In this document: positions 11,307 through 25,062 of the stretch, piece by piece
How positions within the stretch are numbered: position 1 is the stretch's first letter
How the letters are laid out: every line of letters starts with the position of its first letter
Translations under genes and position numbers: made by a program
Notes under the pieces: generated by a model
What the model was told of the DNA's origin: nothing
Database searches by the model: none
What the model saw: only the letters and a program-made list of their open reading frames with translations
Source: Clusia tigrina
Lineage: Eukaryota > Arthropoda > Insecta > Diptera > Clusiidae
NCBI GenBank assembly: GCA_920105625.2
Contig: OV050032.1
Coordinates: forward strand, 130,965,810-131,029,809
Reading direction: 5' to 3'
Length of the DNA: 64,000 nt

Positions 11307-11431
11307 AAGAAATTAAACAAGTAACTTAGAAGAAACGTTTAATCCATTTAATAGACAATCATTGATAGAGGCTCCTGGATCAACTGCTTTTATACAAGCA
11401 AGTGCTTAAACCTGTGTGGACATATAGTACA

Positions 11432-11763
11432 AGTTAACATCCGTTGTTGACGATGTAATTTAATTCTCTTGAATTCCTCAAACAAGCGCTACACGCGCAG
11501 CTAATGCAGACGCTAGCTTGCACTTTTAGTCGCTAGCTTAATTTGTTCTTTCGCTTTACCCTTAAATTTCCGTTCCCATACATTTTGCTTATTCAGCAGA
11601 GTGTGGCATTGTGGAGTTGCTAGACTTCTTTAAATAATAATATAAAGTCAGTTTCGATTTGTTACTCGACTGACATAGTCAGTACTACTTCTATGTTTAC
11701 TCAATAAATTGAAATTAACATAATAAACTGAGTTTTATTTGGATTAAAACGATTAAAAGTAAT
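11432..11763 (+). mobile_element. Errantivirus-type LTR (U2)
   Basis: I see no difference from the U1 LTR. Confidence 0.75.
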
Positions 11764-12215
11764 TGGCGCCCAACGAAAAAAAATTCACCTTAAAGTGATG
11801 TGGAAAATAACTAACGTTAAACTTAATATTAATAAATTACGTAATTAATAAAAATTCACCATAAAGTGTGAAAAAAAAGAAGTGAAATAACTCCGAACAA
11901 TTCATATAGTGAATTAGAACTCATATTTTAGTTAATGTTAATTAAAACTTTAAAATAACCAAACTTTGTGTGTCAAAACCGGAAATTCAAAATATTAAAA
12001 TTAAACAGTCTAAATCGATAAAGCAACTTAACCTTTTATAAGAATTGCAAAATTAATTGCAATTATTTCTACAATTAAAAATCATCAAATCAAGGAAAAA
12101 CTAGATTTAACTACACGGAAGAATGTCGTTTAAAATTTTTTTTTTATATAAAAAAAATAAGCAGACTTAGTTTTAAGCTAGCATTCGGATTAGAAAATAG
12201 GGTTGCTACACTTTC
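11764..12215 (+). promoter_or_regulatory. Primer-binding site and shortened gag leader (U2)
   Basis: Primer site at 11764-11775. The 318-bp deletion at 12096/12097 removes the donor-like site, the upstream ORF and the first copy of the leader repeat. GGA/AAAA at the joint suggests end joining with little homology. Confidence 0.8.
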
Positions 12216-13136
12216 ATGCAACCAATACACGAACCTAGTTCAGCTCGTAGGGACATAGAGCAAATCCTCGCTAGAATAGATGCATTGAGTATTTCTGACC
12301 AAACAACTAGACCTCAAAACACAATGGACCCTGCAGACGTACAGGTACTGATAAATACAGCCATTCAACAGGCTTACCAAACAACAAAAACAGAATTTCA
12401 ATCGACTATAGATGCGTTAACCGCGCAGATAAATAACTTGCAATCTCCTTCTGCTGTAGAAGAGTATAAGGAGATTCAAATATTAGAGAACGTACAATGC
12501 GACGAGACACTTGACATTGTTAAATCCATCCCAGAATTTAAGGGTGACCCCAATAGATACGTCTCGTGGCGCCAAGCAGCCATGACTGCCCACAAACTTT
12601 TCGAACCCTATACAGGAAGCTCCAAATATTACCAAGCAGTGGCTATATTGAGAAATAAAGTCATTGGGAATGCGGATGCTGCACTAAGTGCCTACAATAC
12701 CGTTCTCAATTTCAGAGCTATAATAGCTCGACTTGATTTTACTTTCATGGACAAGAAGTCCATATTTACGATAGAGCAAGAACTCTCCACTCTTAGGCAA
12801 GGACAGAAAACAATAATCCAATTCTATGACGAGGTAGAGCGTAAACTGACTGCCATAGTCAATAAAGTCATCATGTCACACGAAGGGGAAACCTTATTGA
12901 TAAAATCTCTCATTCAAAAGTATCGCGAAGACGCATTGCGAGTGTTTATTTCTGGACTCAAAAAGCCGTTATGTGATACGCTATTTTCTTGCAAACCTGT
13001 AGATTTACCAACGGCCTTGGCACTTGCCCAAGAATTAGAAACTAATCAAAACCGATACCATTTTGCCGCCATCTATAATAGCGGACTAAATAGAGTTTCA
13101 CAAAATTTTTCCGTTAAGCCTCCTCCATTCTATTAA
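12216..13136 (+). CDS. gag: gag, early stop (U2)
   Basis: 306 codons. CAA-to-TAA at 13134-13136 removes the last 14 residues, and Gln5 is His. It sits behind the shortened leader. Confidence 0.85.
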   Translation: MQPIHEPSSARRDIEQILARIDALSISDQTTRPQNTMDPADVQVLINTAIQQAYQTTKTEFQSTIDALTAQINNLQSPSAVEEYKEIQILENVQCDETLDIVKSIPEFKGDPNRYVSWRQAAMTAHKLFEPYTGSSKYYQAVAILRNKVIGNADAALSAYNTVLNFRAIIARLDFTFMDKKSIFTIEQELSTLRQGQKTIIQFYDEVERKLTAIVNKVIMSHEGETLLIKSLIQKYREDALRVFISGLKKPLCDTLFSCKPVDLPTALALAQELETNQNRYHFAAIYNSGLNRVSQNFSVKPPPFY

Positions 13137-13179
13137 CCAAATACTAAAGGCAATAGATTCCCTTTGCATTCATCATAGA

Positions 13180-14127
13180 CAGACGCGCGGCATAAATATT
13201 CTTGGAACCGCCTTGAAATACATAGCTGGCACACCAGATTACGATGATTTTGCAGGAGTTCGAAACAAGCAAGATGATCTGATTACGGCAAACAACGCAC
13301 AAATAATTATAAACACGAAAATGCAAAATCAAATTATCAATTTAACCCGCACAGTTAACTTACTACTGAACAGAACAAAAATAACGGACATCGATACGAA
13401 TAACCTCTACGATCTTTTAAGTATTAGGAACAGGGTCATAATAAGAGAACTAGATAATATAGCTCTGTCCATCACTCTGGGAAAATTACATATGATTAAT
13501 CCTATTTTGTTGGACAGTTCAGAACTAAATTTTATTTTGGAATCCGAAATAGGTCTTAATGTTAGTATAACTGAAATAATTGTAAATTCAAAATTAAAAA
13601 TATTACAAAATGAAAATATTATAACCTTTTTTTATAAAATTTCCAAAAATAAAGCTATTTTGTAAGAAAAAGTTAATTTATCCAGTTGTTCATGAAAATA
13701 AAATGTTGTCATTTGAAACCAAAGATGTTGCAAAATGCGACAATAAATACATAATATTAAATAATTGTAAAAAGAAATCTACGATTTCATTTTGCCAAAT
13801 TCTTGACGATAAGAAAAATTCGTGCCTAAATAATCTTTTAAACAATTATACCACTGCATGTAGCACAAATTCCGCACACAAAGTAGCATTTGCAACAGAA
13901 ATTGAGGAAGGTATTGTCATCATTAATGATGAACCCGCTAAATTAATAGAAAAAGATGAAACAAAGACACTTCAAAAAGGTACTTTTCTAATAACTTTTG
14001 AAGACACATTGATTGTAAATTCAACAAAATTCGAAAATTTGCGTAAAATTGCTTATAATAGCCCTGAAACTCCTATCGCTCACACGGTTAACCTTACAGA
14101 TCACACCTCATTTCTATCACTGCAATA
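13180..14127 (+). pseudogene. env: errantivirus env fragment (U2)
   Basis: Same cleavage-site start, frameshift and mariner cut as U1; majority sequence otherwise. Confidence 0.75.
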
Positions 14128-14190
14128 CGAGGGCGGACTGATATTGAAGCTACCTAAGTAGGAAAAAAAAATTTTTTTTTTCAAAAACCA
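14128..14190. mobile_element. Truncated mariner end (U2)
   Basis: 63-bp left end with the same breakpoint. Confidence 0.85.
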
Positions 14191-14440
14191 GAAGAGAGGA
14201 ACAATTTTTGTGAGAGATTTCATAACTCTTCATTATCTATTCTTTTTGCTTTTTGTAAGCAATGTGCCAATCAATTCTTTAGAGAAATTGACAACATATT
14301 GTGTTGTTGTTTTATTGTAGTGCTGTACAAATAGAGTGCTTAATTGTTAAGCATTTCTTTTTTTAGGAATCAACTAAAAACTTATTTTTTAACTCGCCTT
14401 GAGCTTGTTTCAAATTATGCAGTGTTCAGGGTTTCCAAAC

Positions 14441-15689
14441 ATGGATGAAAAATTAATTGTTTGAAGGAAGAAATTATAAAAAGGAGAGGCGCACCTGACA
14501 GTGAAGTGGTCCGCATTGCTGAAACTTGAAAATTTTTTTACAAATATTTCAAAGAACGCTGGATACCAGCCCATAAAATTGAAGAGCGTATTAAAATGCA
14601 AAACGGCATTTGGTTGAGATCATCTATTAGTTTCAATTGCAAAGAAACTTTAAAAAGAGGCCGTAAACAAGTTGATTTTGAAGAGTGTTCACAGAAAAAA
14701 AGAGAAAACAAAAGGCATATTATATTAAGGAAAGAAAAAAAAAGGAAAGTAATAAGGAAAGAAGGATAAAATTACTGTTATGAGTAATGCAAAAGCTTTA
14801 TCTGTGTTGGTAGAAGCTAAATTAAGTCGGGATCAGTACGAAATTATACGACAAATAAATGTACACCTGAAACGTTTCCTCCTTACAAGGGAGTACAATT
14901 AGCAAAAAAGGAATGCTACCTGAGACCTGATGAAGTGCCGATTTCAGCTTAGTTGATGAGATGATAACAAGATCCGTAAATACAGAGCACTTGCAGTTGG
15001 GATTATCCATTTTTCTCGGACGGATACGATTTTTGAGTGGTTATTGCATTTAGCTTACAAATTGCCAATTAAAAAATGTAAGGCAGTATTTTCTGTGGAA
15101 AAAAAACTGTGTCTAAAACCCAGGTTCAGATAAGAAGTGATTTTAAAACGAAAATGGGATTAATTGTTGATCTGCCAAGCCAGGCTTTGCAAATTCGAAT
15201 GACGGTGACACTGCCAAAATATTTTTCCAAAACGCATAAATGGCAGCAACTATTACTGGAATAAATCTTAGCCTTATTACAAATTTACACACTATTCTAA
15301 TGGTTGTTTCAAGTCGTCGTGAAATTGATGTTACAAAATTCCACACGCATGATACTGAAAGATTATTTGTGAAAGGGTATTAATGGGTCAAAATGACTCC
15401 TACTCTGTATAAGTACCCCATTCAAGGACCTGAAGTCATACAACATGCTCTTTTACCAATAAGTAAGTTGTCTGAGGAAGCTCATGAAGCCCCTACCAAG
15501 GAACTCAAAACATTCAGAAAGGGGTTTTCTAGGAAGTTTTCTCGACAGAAGTCCATCGAGGATGTTTTCCAAAGGTTGTTAAATTCAGATCCAATTGTAT
15601 CCAGCCAAAGGGAATTGCCTAAAAAGAAACTGCGAAGTCTACTAAAAATGGTAACACAACTTCTATTGCCGACTCGAAAAAGGAGATGA
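14441..15689 (+). pseudogene. Transib/RAG1-like transposase fossil (U3)
   Basis: Terminal open stretch 15393-15689 carries the Phe-to-Leu change (KELKTF) that is also in U5. Confidence 0.7.
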
Positions 15690-15983
15690 GGAGACTGATG
15701 AAAATTAAGAGAAAATTACAAATAATAAATAATAAAAAAATTATAAATTGAACAAAAACATAAACTATTTCATACTCAAATCTGAGTCATTATAAAAAAT
15801 TCAATTTACGGGGGCGTATTAAAAAAAACGTATTATCTTTAAAAAAAATGTTTCCCCTTTGAACTATGCCTAAAACTGTTTGATTTTTCTTAAAATATGT
15901 GTCAATAAATATAATTGACAACAATTTGGGAGAACTTTAGCTTCCCTGAATTAAGCGACCAATAATAGCATTTTGTCCCTGTG

Positions 15984-17796
15984 TGCGCCGCAGAGAAAAC
16001 CATTGGCTTCACACGTCCGGCACGACGAAACCAATGGTATGATCAGGAGTGTCGCGAAGACACTGCAGCGAAAAACGCAGTCGAAAAGCGAACGTTGTAG
16101 TGTAACGCAAGCCGTGCGTGGAAATTGCCAGGTAAGGACGGAAGAGAGGCGTCTTTTCAGACGAAAGAAACGCGAGCAGGAAGGCGTGAATGGAGGGACT
16201 AGAGATGTACTGGAACAGGAATGATGCTCGAAAGTTCTATCAGCAGGTCAGGCATCTAACCCCAGGTTTTCAGCCCGGAGCATCTATCTATAGAGATGAA
16301 AATGGTAATCTGGTTACGGATACGCGGTGCACACTGAGCTTATGGAGGGAACATTTCTCTAAATTACTTGCAGGCGACTATGCCACCAATACCGCCATTG
16401 GAGAATTCAAACCGATTCTACCAATTGACGATGACGGAAGGGTTCTTCCACCACCTAGCCATGATGAGATCTGAGATTCAATTCAGCGACTAAACAACAA
16501 CAAAGCAGCTGGTGGACTGTCTGCTGAATTGTTCAAGGCCGGCGGCGATGAGCTGATATGTTGCATGCATCAACTCATCAGTAAAATATGGCTAGAAGAA
16601 AGCATGCCCGATGATTGGAATCTCAGTGTCCTCTGTCCTGTATTGAAGAAAGGTGACCCGACGATGTGCGCAACCTACCGGCGAATGAGTCTTATTGCCA
16701 TCTCATATAAGGTTCTGTCAAGAGTATTATGTGAGACTAAAACCATATGACAACGGTGCGGTTTTATACCAGGAAAGTCCACCATTGACATTTTCACGTT
16801 ACGCCAAATCCTGTAGAAAACACACGAGAAGCAGATCGACACCCATCATTTCTTTGTCGACTATAAAGCTGCTTTTGATAGCCCGATAAGCTAATACGGC
16901 TCTATAGAATGACATTGAGCAGTGCGTCGAGCTCCGTCAATGTAGGAAATGACCTCTCCGAACCATTTAAAACCGTGCGATGTTTCAGACAACGCGATTC
17001 TAATGTCGTTCTACCTCTTCAATTTCACCATGGAAGGGGTACTGCGGAAGGCCGGTGTACATCGGAATGGAACTATTTTCTACAAAAGTACCCAGCTCTT
17101 CACATATGCTGATGACATCGACATCATTGGAGATTCCAAGCGAGATGTTACTGCTGCATTTTCCGCCTTTGAAAAAGAATCAGCGAAAGTGGGAATGACG
17201 GTGAACGAGGGCAAAACAAAGTATATGCTGTCCACCAGCAGGGATCATCTGCATTTAAGATGCCATGTTACAGCGGACACCTGTACTTTATATGCTGTCC
17301 ACAGCAGGGATACTCAGCGTTTAGGTTGCCATATTACAGCGGACAACTGTACTTTTGAAGTTGTCAAGGAGTTTATATACCTTGGCTCCGCTATTAACAC
17401 CGAAAACGACGTTAGCCTTGAGATTGAACGAAATGACGCTTGCTAATAAGTGTTACTATGGGATTAGTAAACAAATGTGTAGTAGAGCCCTCTTTTGACC
17501 GACAAAATTGACACTCTACAAGAACTGTACGAGCTCTACGCACAGTCAGACGGATCATTATACAACGCCTGCGCTGGCTTGGACATATCGTTCCTATGGA
17601 CGAAGAAGCTCCAGCGAAAAAGGTGCTCGAAGTGGAAGCCGCTGGACGACGACGTAATGGACGACCATGCCTCCGATGGAAGGGCCAAGGCGAGGAAACC
17701 CTAACCATGCTTGGTATAACGGATTGCAGAAGCGTTGTTAAGTTCGGCCGTATCCCGATAGCGGGTTGTTTCGCAGATTCTGTGATTAGGCTATGA
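15984..17796 (+). pseudogene. RTE fossil (U3)
   Basis: Carries the U3/U5 variants GTGCGTCGAG near 16922 and GTCGTTCTACC near 17007, which changes Cys to Phe in the palm. Confidence 0.85.
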
Positions 17797-17921
17797 AAGA
17801 AATTAAACAAGTAACTTAGAAGAAACGTTTAATCCATTTAATAGACAATCATTGATAGAGGCTCCTGGATCAACTGCTTTTATACAAGCAAGTGCTTAAA
17901 CCTGTGTGGACATATAGTACA

Positions 17922-18253
17922 AGTTAACATCCGTTGTTGACGATGTAATTTAATTCTCTTGAATTCCTCAAACAAGCGCTACACGCGCAGCTAATGCAGA
18001 CGCTAGCTTGCACTTTTAGTCGCTAGCTTAATTTGTTCTTTCGCTTTACCCTTAAATTTCCGTTCCCATACATTTTGCTTATTCAGCAGAGTGTGGCATT
18101 GTGGAGTTGCTAGACTTCTTTAAATAATAATATAAAGTCAGTTTCGATTTGTTACTCGACTGACATAGTCAGTACTACTTCTATGTTTACTCAATAAATT
18201 GAAATTAACATAATAAACTGAGTTTTATTTGGATTAAAACGATTAAAAGTAAT
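17922..18253 (+). mobile_element. Errantivirus-type LTR (U3)
   Basis: As U1, with GAGTTTTATTTGG near its end, the majority form. Confidence 0.75.
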
Positions 18254-19023
18254 TGGCGCCCAACGAAAAAAAATTCACCATAAATTGAAGTGGAAAATAA
18301 CTAACGTTAAACTTAATATTAATAAATTACGTAATTAATAAAAATTCACCATAAAGTGTGAAAAAAAAGAAGTGAAATAACTCCGAACAATTCATATAGT
18401 GAATTAGAACTCATATTTTAGTTAATGTTAATTAAAACTTTAAAATAACCAAACTTTGTGTGTCAAAACCGGAAATTCAAAATATTAAAATTAAACAGTC
18501 TAAATCGATAAAGCAACTTAACCTTTTTTAAGAATTGCAAAATTAATTGCAATTATTTCTACAATTAAAAATCATCAAATCAAGGACAACACCACCACGA
18601 ACATCAGCAGCATCAATAGCAGTTCCAATTATTTCTATTATCAAATCACCATTATGATTATGTAAGTTTTAGATTGAGATCTAAGAAAAAATTAGAGAAA
18701 GTGAAAAAAAACTGACACGAAATTTTAATTATAATTTTTGAACTAAATAATATTATCTTTTTAAGAAAGATTAATTTTTGAAAAATAAATTAAATTTTTG
18801 GAAAATTAATTTATTTACAAAAGAGTAAACTAGTTTTAAGTTAGCATTTGAATAAAAATAGCTGAATTTTCATGCAACCTTTGAAAAATAAATTAAATAA
18901 AAGAAAAACTAGATTTAACTAAACGGAAGAATGTCGTTTAAAATTTTTTTTTTATATAAAAAAAATAAGCAGACTTAGTTTTAAGCTAGCATTCGGATTA
19001 GAAAATAGGGTTGCTACACTTTC
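18254..19023 (+). promoter_or_regulatory. Primer-binding site and gag leader (U3)
   Basis: Full-length leader with upstream ORF and leader repeat, as in U1. The bases before gag read GCATTCGG, the majority form, where U1 has GCATTAGG. Confidence 0.75.
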
Positions 19024-19986
19024 ATGCAACCAATACAAGAACCTAGTTCAGCTCGTAGGGACATAGAGCAAATCCTCGCTAGAATAGATGCATTGAGTAT
19101 TTCTGACCAAACAACTAGACCTCAAAACACAATGGACCCTGCAGACGTACAGCTACTGATAAATACAGCCATTCAACAGGCTTACCAAACAACAAAAACA
19201 GAATTTCAATCGACTATAGATGCGTTAACCGCGCAGATAAATAACTTGCAATCTCCTTCTGCTGTAGAAGAGTATAAGGAGATTCAAATATTAGAGAACG
19301 TACAATGCGACGAGACACTTGACATTGTTAAATCCATCCCAGAATTTAAGGGTGACCCCAATAGATACGTCTCGTGGCGCCAAGCAGCCATGACTGCCCA
19401 CAAACTTTTCGAACCCTATACAGGAAGCTCCAAATATTACCAAGCAGTGGCTATATTGAGAAATAAAGTCATTGGGAATGCGGATGCTGCACTAAGTGCC
19501 TACAATACCGTTCTCAATTTCAGAGCTATAATAGCTCGACTTGATTTTACTTTCATGGACAAGAAGTCCATATTTACGATAGAGCAAGAACTCTCCACTC
19601 TTAGGCAAGGACAGAAAACAATAATCCAATTCTATGACGAGGTAGAGCGTAAACTGACTGCCATAGTCAATAAAGTCATCATGTCACACGAAGGGGAAAC
19701 CTTATTGATAAAATCTCTCATTCAAAAGTATCGCGAAGACGCATTGCGAGTGTTTATTTCTGGACTCAAAAAGCCGTTATGTGATACGCTATTTTCTTGC
19801 AAACCTGTAGATTTACCAACGGCCTTGGCACTTGCCCAAGAATTAGAAACTAATCAAAACCGATACCATTTTGCCGCCATCTATAATAGCGGACTAAATA
19901 GAGTTTCACAAAATTTTTCCGTTAAGCCTCCTCCATTCTATCAACCAAATACTAAAGGCAATAGATTCCCTTTGCATTCATCATAG
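19024..19986 (+). CDS. gag: gag (U3)
   Basis: 320 codons. Differs from U1 by Val-to-Leu in DVQLLINTA. Confidence 0.85.
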   Translation: MQPIQEPSSARRDIEQILARIDALSISDQTTRPQNTMDPADVQLLINTAIQQAYQTTKTEFQSTIDALTAQINNLQSPSAVEEYKEIQILENVQCDETLDIVKSIPEFKGDPNRYVSWRQAAMTAHKLFEPYTGSSKYYQAVAILRNKVIGNADAALSAYNTVLNFRAIIARLDFTFMDKKSIFTIEQELSTLRQGQKTIIQFYDEVERKLTAIVNKVIMSHEGETLLIKSLIQKYREDALRVFISGLKKPLCDTLFSCKPVDLPTALALAQELETNQNRYHFAAIYNSGLNRVSQNFSVKPPPFYQPNTKGNRFPLHSS

Positions 19987-19987
19987 A

Positions 19988-20935
19988 CAGACGCGCGGCA
20001 TAAATATTCTTGGAACCGCCTTGAAATACATAGCTGGCACACCAGATTACGATGATTTTGCAGGAGTTCGAAACAAGCAAGATGATCTGATTACGGCAAA
20101 CAACGCACAAATAATTATAAACACGAAAATGCAAAATCAAATTATCAATTTAACCCGCACAGTTAACTTACTACTGAACAGAACAAAAATAACGGACATC
20201 GATACGAATAACCTCTACGATCTTTTAAGTATTAGGAACAGGGTCATAATAAGAGAACTAGATAATATAGCTCTGTCCATCACTCTGGGAAAATTACATA
20301 TGATTAATCCTATTTTGTTGGACAGTTCAGAACTAAATTTTATTTTGGAATCCGAAATAGGTCTTAATGTTAGTATAACTGAAATAATTGTAAATTCAAA
20401 ATTAAAAATATTACAAAATGAAAATATTATAACCTTTTTTTATAAAATTTCCAAAAATAAAGCTATTTTGTAAGAAAAAGTTAATTTATCCAGTTGTTCA
20501 TGAAAATAAAATGTTGTCATTTGAAACCAAAGATGTTGCAAAATGCGACAATAAATACATAATATTAAATAATTGTAAAAAGAAATCTACGATTTCATTT
20601 TGCCAAATTCTTGACGATAAGAAAAATTCGTGCCTAAATAATCTTTTAAACAATTATACCACTGCATGTAGCACAAATTCCGCACACAACGTAGCATTTG
20701 CAACAGAAATTGAGGAAGGTATTGTCATCATTAATGATGAACCCGCTAAATTAATAGAAAAAGATGAAACAAAGACACTTCAAAAAGGTACTTTTCTAAT
20801 AACTTTTGAAGACACATTGATTGTAAATTCAACAAAATTCGAAAATTTGCGTAAAATTGCTTATAATAGCCCTGAAACTCCTATCGCTCACACGGTTAAC
20901 CTTACAGATCACACCTCATTTCTATCACTGCAATA
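19988..20935 (+). pseudogene. env: errantivirus env fragment (U3)
   Basis: Carries the Lys-to-Asn change (AHNVAF near 20690) shared with U5. Confidence 0.75.
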
Positions 20936-20999
20936 CGAGGGCGGACTGATATTGAAGCTACCTAAGTAGGAAAAAAAAATTTTTTTTTTTCAAAAACCA
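20936..20999. mobile_element. Truncated mariner end (U3)
   Basis: 64 bp; the A/T homopolymer tract is one base longer than in U1. Confidence 0.85.
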
Positions 21000-21249
21000 G
21001 AAGAGAGGAACAATTTTTGTGAGAGATTTCATAACTCTTCATTATCTATTCTTTTTGCTTTTTGTAAGCAATGTGCCAATCAATTCTTTAGAGAAATTGA
21101 CAACATATTGTGTTGTTGTTTTATTGTAGTGCTGTACAAATAGAGTGCTTAATTGTAAAGCATTTCTTTTTTTAGGAATCAACTAAAAACTTATTTTTCA
21201 ACTCGCCTTGAGCTTGTTTCAAATTATGCAGTGTTCAGGGTTTCCAAAC

Positions 21250-22500
21250 ATGGATGAAAAATTAATTGTTTGAAGGAAGAAATTATAAAAAGGAGAGGCG
21301 CACCTGACAGTGAAGTGGTCCGCATTGCTGAAACTTGAAAATTTTTTTACAAATATTTCAAAGAACGCTGGATACCAGCCCATAAAATTGAAGAGCGTAT
21401 TAAAATGCAAAACGGCATTTGGTTGAGATCATCTATTAGTTTCAATTGCAAAGAAACTTTAAAAAGAGGCCGTAAACAAGTTGATTTTGAAGAGTGTTCA
21501 CAGAAAAAAAGAGAAAACAAAAGGCATATTATATTAAGGAAAGAAAAAAAAAGGAAAGTAATAAGGAAAGAAGGATAAAATTACTGTTATGAGTAATGCA
21601 AAAGCTTTATCTGTATTGGTAGAAGCTAAATTAAGTCGGGATCAGTACGAAATTATACGACAAATAAATGTACACCTGAAACGTTTCCTCCTTACAAGGG
21701 AGTACAATTAGCAAAAAAGGAATGCTACCTGAGACCTGATGAAGTGCCGATTTCAACTTAGTTGATGAGATGATAACAAGATCCGTAAATACAGAGCACT
21801 TGCAGTTGGGATTATCCATTTTTCTCGGACGGATACGATTTTTTGAGTGGTTATTGCATTTAGCTTACAAATTGCCAATTAAAAAATGTAAGGCAGTATT
21901 TTCTGTGGAAAAAAAACTGTGTCTAAAACCCAGGTTCAGATAAGAAGTGATTTTAAAACGAAAATGGGATTAATTGTTGATCTGCCAAGCCAGGCTTTGC
22001 AAATTCGAATGACGGTGACACTGCCAAAATATTTTTCCAAAACGCATAAATGGCAGCAACTATTACTGGAATAAATCTTAGCCTTATTACAAATTTACAC
22101 ACTATTCTAATGGTTGTTTCAAGTCGTCGTGAAATTGATGTTACAAAATTCCACACGCATGATACTGAAAGATTATTTGTGAAAGGGTATTAATGGGTCA
22201 AAATGACTCCTACTCTGTATAAGTACCCCATTCAAGGACCTGAAGTCATACAACATGCTCTTTTACCAATAAGTAAGTTGTCTGAGGAAGCTCATGAAGC
22301 CCCTACCAAGGAATTCAAAACATTCAGAAAGGGGTTTTCTAGGAAGTTTTCTCGACAGAAGTCCATCGAGGATGTTTTCCAAAGGTTGTTAAATTCAGAT
22401 CCAATTGTATCCAGCTAAAGGGAATTGCCTAAAAAGAAACTGCGAAGTCTACTAAAAATGGTAACACAACTTCTATTGCCGACTCGAAAAAGGAGATGAG
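21250..22500 (+). pseudogene. Transib/RAG1-like transposase fossil (U4), extra stop
   Basis: A CAA-to-TAA change at 22416-22418 cuts the terminal open stretch to 71 codons (22203-22418). The other copies read through this position. Confidence 0.7.
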
Positions 22501-22792
22501 GAGACTGATGAAAATTAAGAGAAAATTACAAATAATAAATAATAAAAAAATAATAAATTGAACAAATACATAAACTATTTCATACTCAAATCTGAGTCAT
22601 TATAAAAAATTCAAATTACGGGGGCGTATTAATAAAAACGTATTATCTTTAAAAAAATGTTTCCCCTTTGAACTATGCCTAAAACTGTTTGATTTTTCTT
22701 AAAATATGTGTCAATAAATATAATTGACAACAATTTGGGAGAACTTTAGCTTCCCTGAATTAAGCGACCAATAATAGCATTTTGTCCCTGTG

Positions 22793-24605
22793 TGCGCCGC
22801 AGAGAAAACCATTGGCTTCACACGTCCGGCACGACGAAACCAATGGTATGATCAGGAGTGTCGCGAAGACACTGCAGCGAAAAACGCAGTCGAAAAGCGA
22901 ACGTTGTAGTGTAACGCAAGCCGTGCGTGGAAATTGCCAGGTAAGGACGGAAGAGAGGCGTCTTTTCAGACGAAAGAAACGCGAGCAGGAAGGCGTGAAT
23001 GGAGGGACTAGAGATGTACTGGAACAGGAATGATGCTCGAAAGTTCTATCAGCAGGTCAGGCATCTAACCCCAGGTTTTCAGCCCGGAGCATCTATCTAT
23101 AGAGATGAAAATGGTAATCTGGTTACGGATACGCGGTGCACACTGAGCTTATGGAGGGAACATTTCTCTAAATTACTTGCAGGCGACTATGCCACCAATA
23201 CCGCCATTGGAGAATTCAAACCGATTCTACCAATTGACGATGACGGAAGGGTTCTTCCACCACCTAGCCATGATGAGATCTGAGATTCAATTCAGCGACT
23301 AAACAACAACAAAGCAGCTGGTGGACTGTCTGCTGAATTGTTCAAGGCCGGCGGCGATGAGCTGATATGTTGCATGCATCAACTCATCAGTAAAATATGG
23401 CTAGAAGAAAGCATGCCCGATGATTGGAATCTCAGTGTCCTCTGTCCTGTATTGAAGAAAGGTGACCCGACGATGTGCGCAACCTACCGGCGAATGAGTC
23501 TTATTGCCATCTCATATAAGGTTCTGTCAAGAGTATTGTGTGAGACTATAACCATATGACAACGGTGCGGTTTTATACCAGGAAAGTCCACCATTGACAT
23601 TTTCACGTTACGCCAAATCCTGTAGAAAACACACGAGAAGCAGATCGACACCCATCATTTCTTTGTCGACTATAAAGCTGCTTTTGATAGCCCGATAAGC
23701 TAATACGGCTCTATAGAATGACATTGAGCAGTACGTCGAGCTCCGTCAATGTAGGAAATGACCTCTCCGAACCATTTAAAACCGTGCGATGTTTCAGACA
23801 ACGCGATTCTAATGTCGTGCTACCTCTTCAATTTCACCATGGAAGGGGTACTGCGGAAGGCCGGTGTACATCGGAATGGAACTATTTTCTACAAAAGTAC
23901 CCAGCTCTTCACATATGCTGATGACATCGACATCATTGGAGATTCCAAGCGAGATGTTACTGCTGCATTTTCCGCCTTTGAAAAAGAATCAGCGAAAGTG
24001 GGAATGACGGTGAACGAGGGCAAAACAAAGTATATGCTGTCCACCAGCAGGGATCATCTGCATTTAAGATGCCATGTTACAGCGGACACCTGTACTTTAT
24101 ATGCTGTCCACAGCAGGGATACTCAGCGTTTAGGTTGCCATATTACAGCGGACAACTGTACTTTTGAAGTTGTCAAGGAGTTTATATACCTTGGCTCCGC
24201 TATTAACACCGAAAACGACGTTAGCCTTGAGATTGAACGAAATGACGCTTGCTAATAAGTGTTACTATGGGATTAGTAAACAAATGTGTAGTAGAGCCCT
24301 CTTTTGACCGACAAAATTGACACTCTACAAGAACTGTACGAGCTCTACGCACAGTCAGACGGATCATTATACAACGCCTGCGCTGGCTTGGACATATCGT
24401 TCCTATGGACGAAGAAGCTCCAGCGAAAAAGGTGCTCGAAGTGGAAGCCGCTGGACGACGACGTAATGGACGACCACGCCTCCGATGGAAGGGCCAAGGC
24501 GAGGAAACCCTAACCATGCTTGGTATAACGGATTGCAGAAGCGTTGTTAAGTTCGGCCGTATCCCGATAGCGGGTTGTTTCGCAGATTCTGTGATTAGGC
24601 CATGA
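22793..24605 (+). pseudogene. RTE fossil (U4)
   Basis: Carries the U4/U6 variant CCACGCC near 24475, changing Cys to Arg in the C-terminal remnant. Confidence 0.85.
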
Positions 24606-24730
24606 AAGAAATTAAACAAGTAACTTAGAAGAAACGTTTAATCCATTTAATAGACAATCATTGATAGAGGCTCCTGGATCAACTGCTTTTATACAAGCAA
24701 GTGCTTAGACCTGTGTGGACATATAGTACA

Positions 24731-25062
24731 AGTTAACATCCGTTGTTGACGATGTAATTTAATTCTCTTGAATTCCTCAAACAAGCGCTACACGCGCAGC
24801 TAATGCAGACGCTAGCTTGCACTTTTAGTCGCTAGCTTAATTTGTTCTTTCGCTTTACCCTTAAATTTCCGTTCCCATACATTTTGCTTATTCAGCAGAG
24901 TGTGGCATTGTGGAGTTGCTAGACTTCTTTAAATAATAATATAAAGTCAGTTTCGATTTGTTACTCGACTGACATAGTCAGTACTACTTCTATGTTTACT
25001 CAATAAATTGAAATTAACATAATAAACTGAGTTTTTTTTGGATTAAAACGATTAAAAGTAAT
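24731..25062 (+). mobile_element. Errantivirus-type LTR (U4)
   Basis: Carries an A-to-T change that makes an unbroken T run (GAGTTTTTTTTGG near 25030), shared only with U5. Confidence 0.75.

Larger units (their letters stand above)
7701..14190 (+). repeat. Array unit U2 (6,490 bp, leader deletion)
   Basis: Short copy. It lacks 318 bp of the gag leader (equivalent to 5289-5606 of U1; junction at 12096/12097) and its gag has an early stop. The rest matches U1 in order and sequence. Confidence 0.95.
14191..20999 (+). repeat. Array unit U3 (6,809 bp)
   Basis: Shares several private variants with U5: the Glu-Leu-Lys change in the Transib fossil, two substitutions in the RTE reverse transcriptase, A-run changes near 15745 and 15829, and a Lys-to-Asn change in env. 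Confidence 0.95.
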
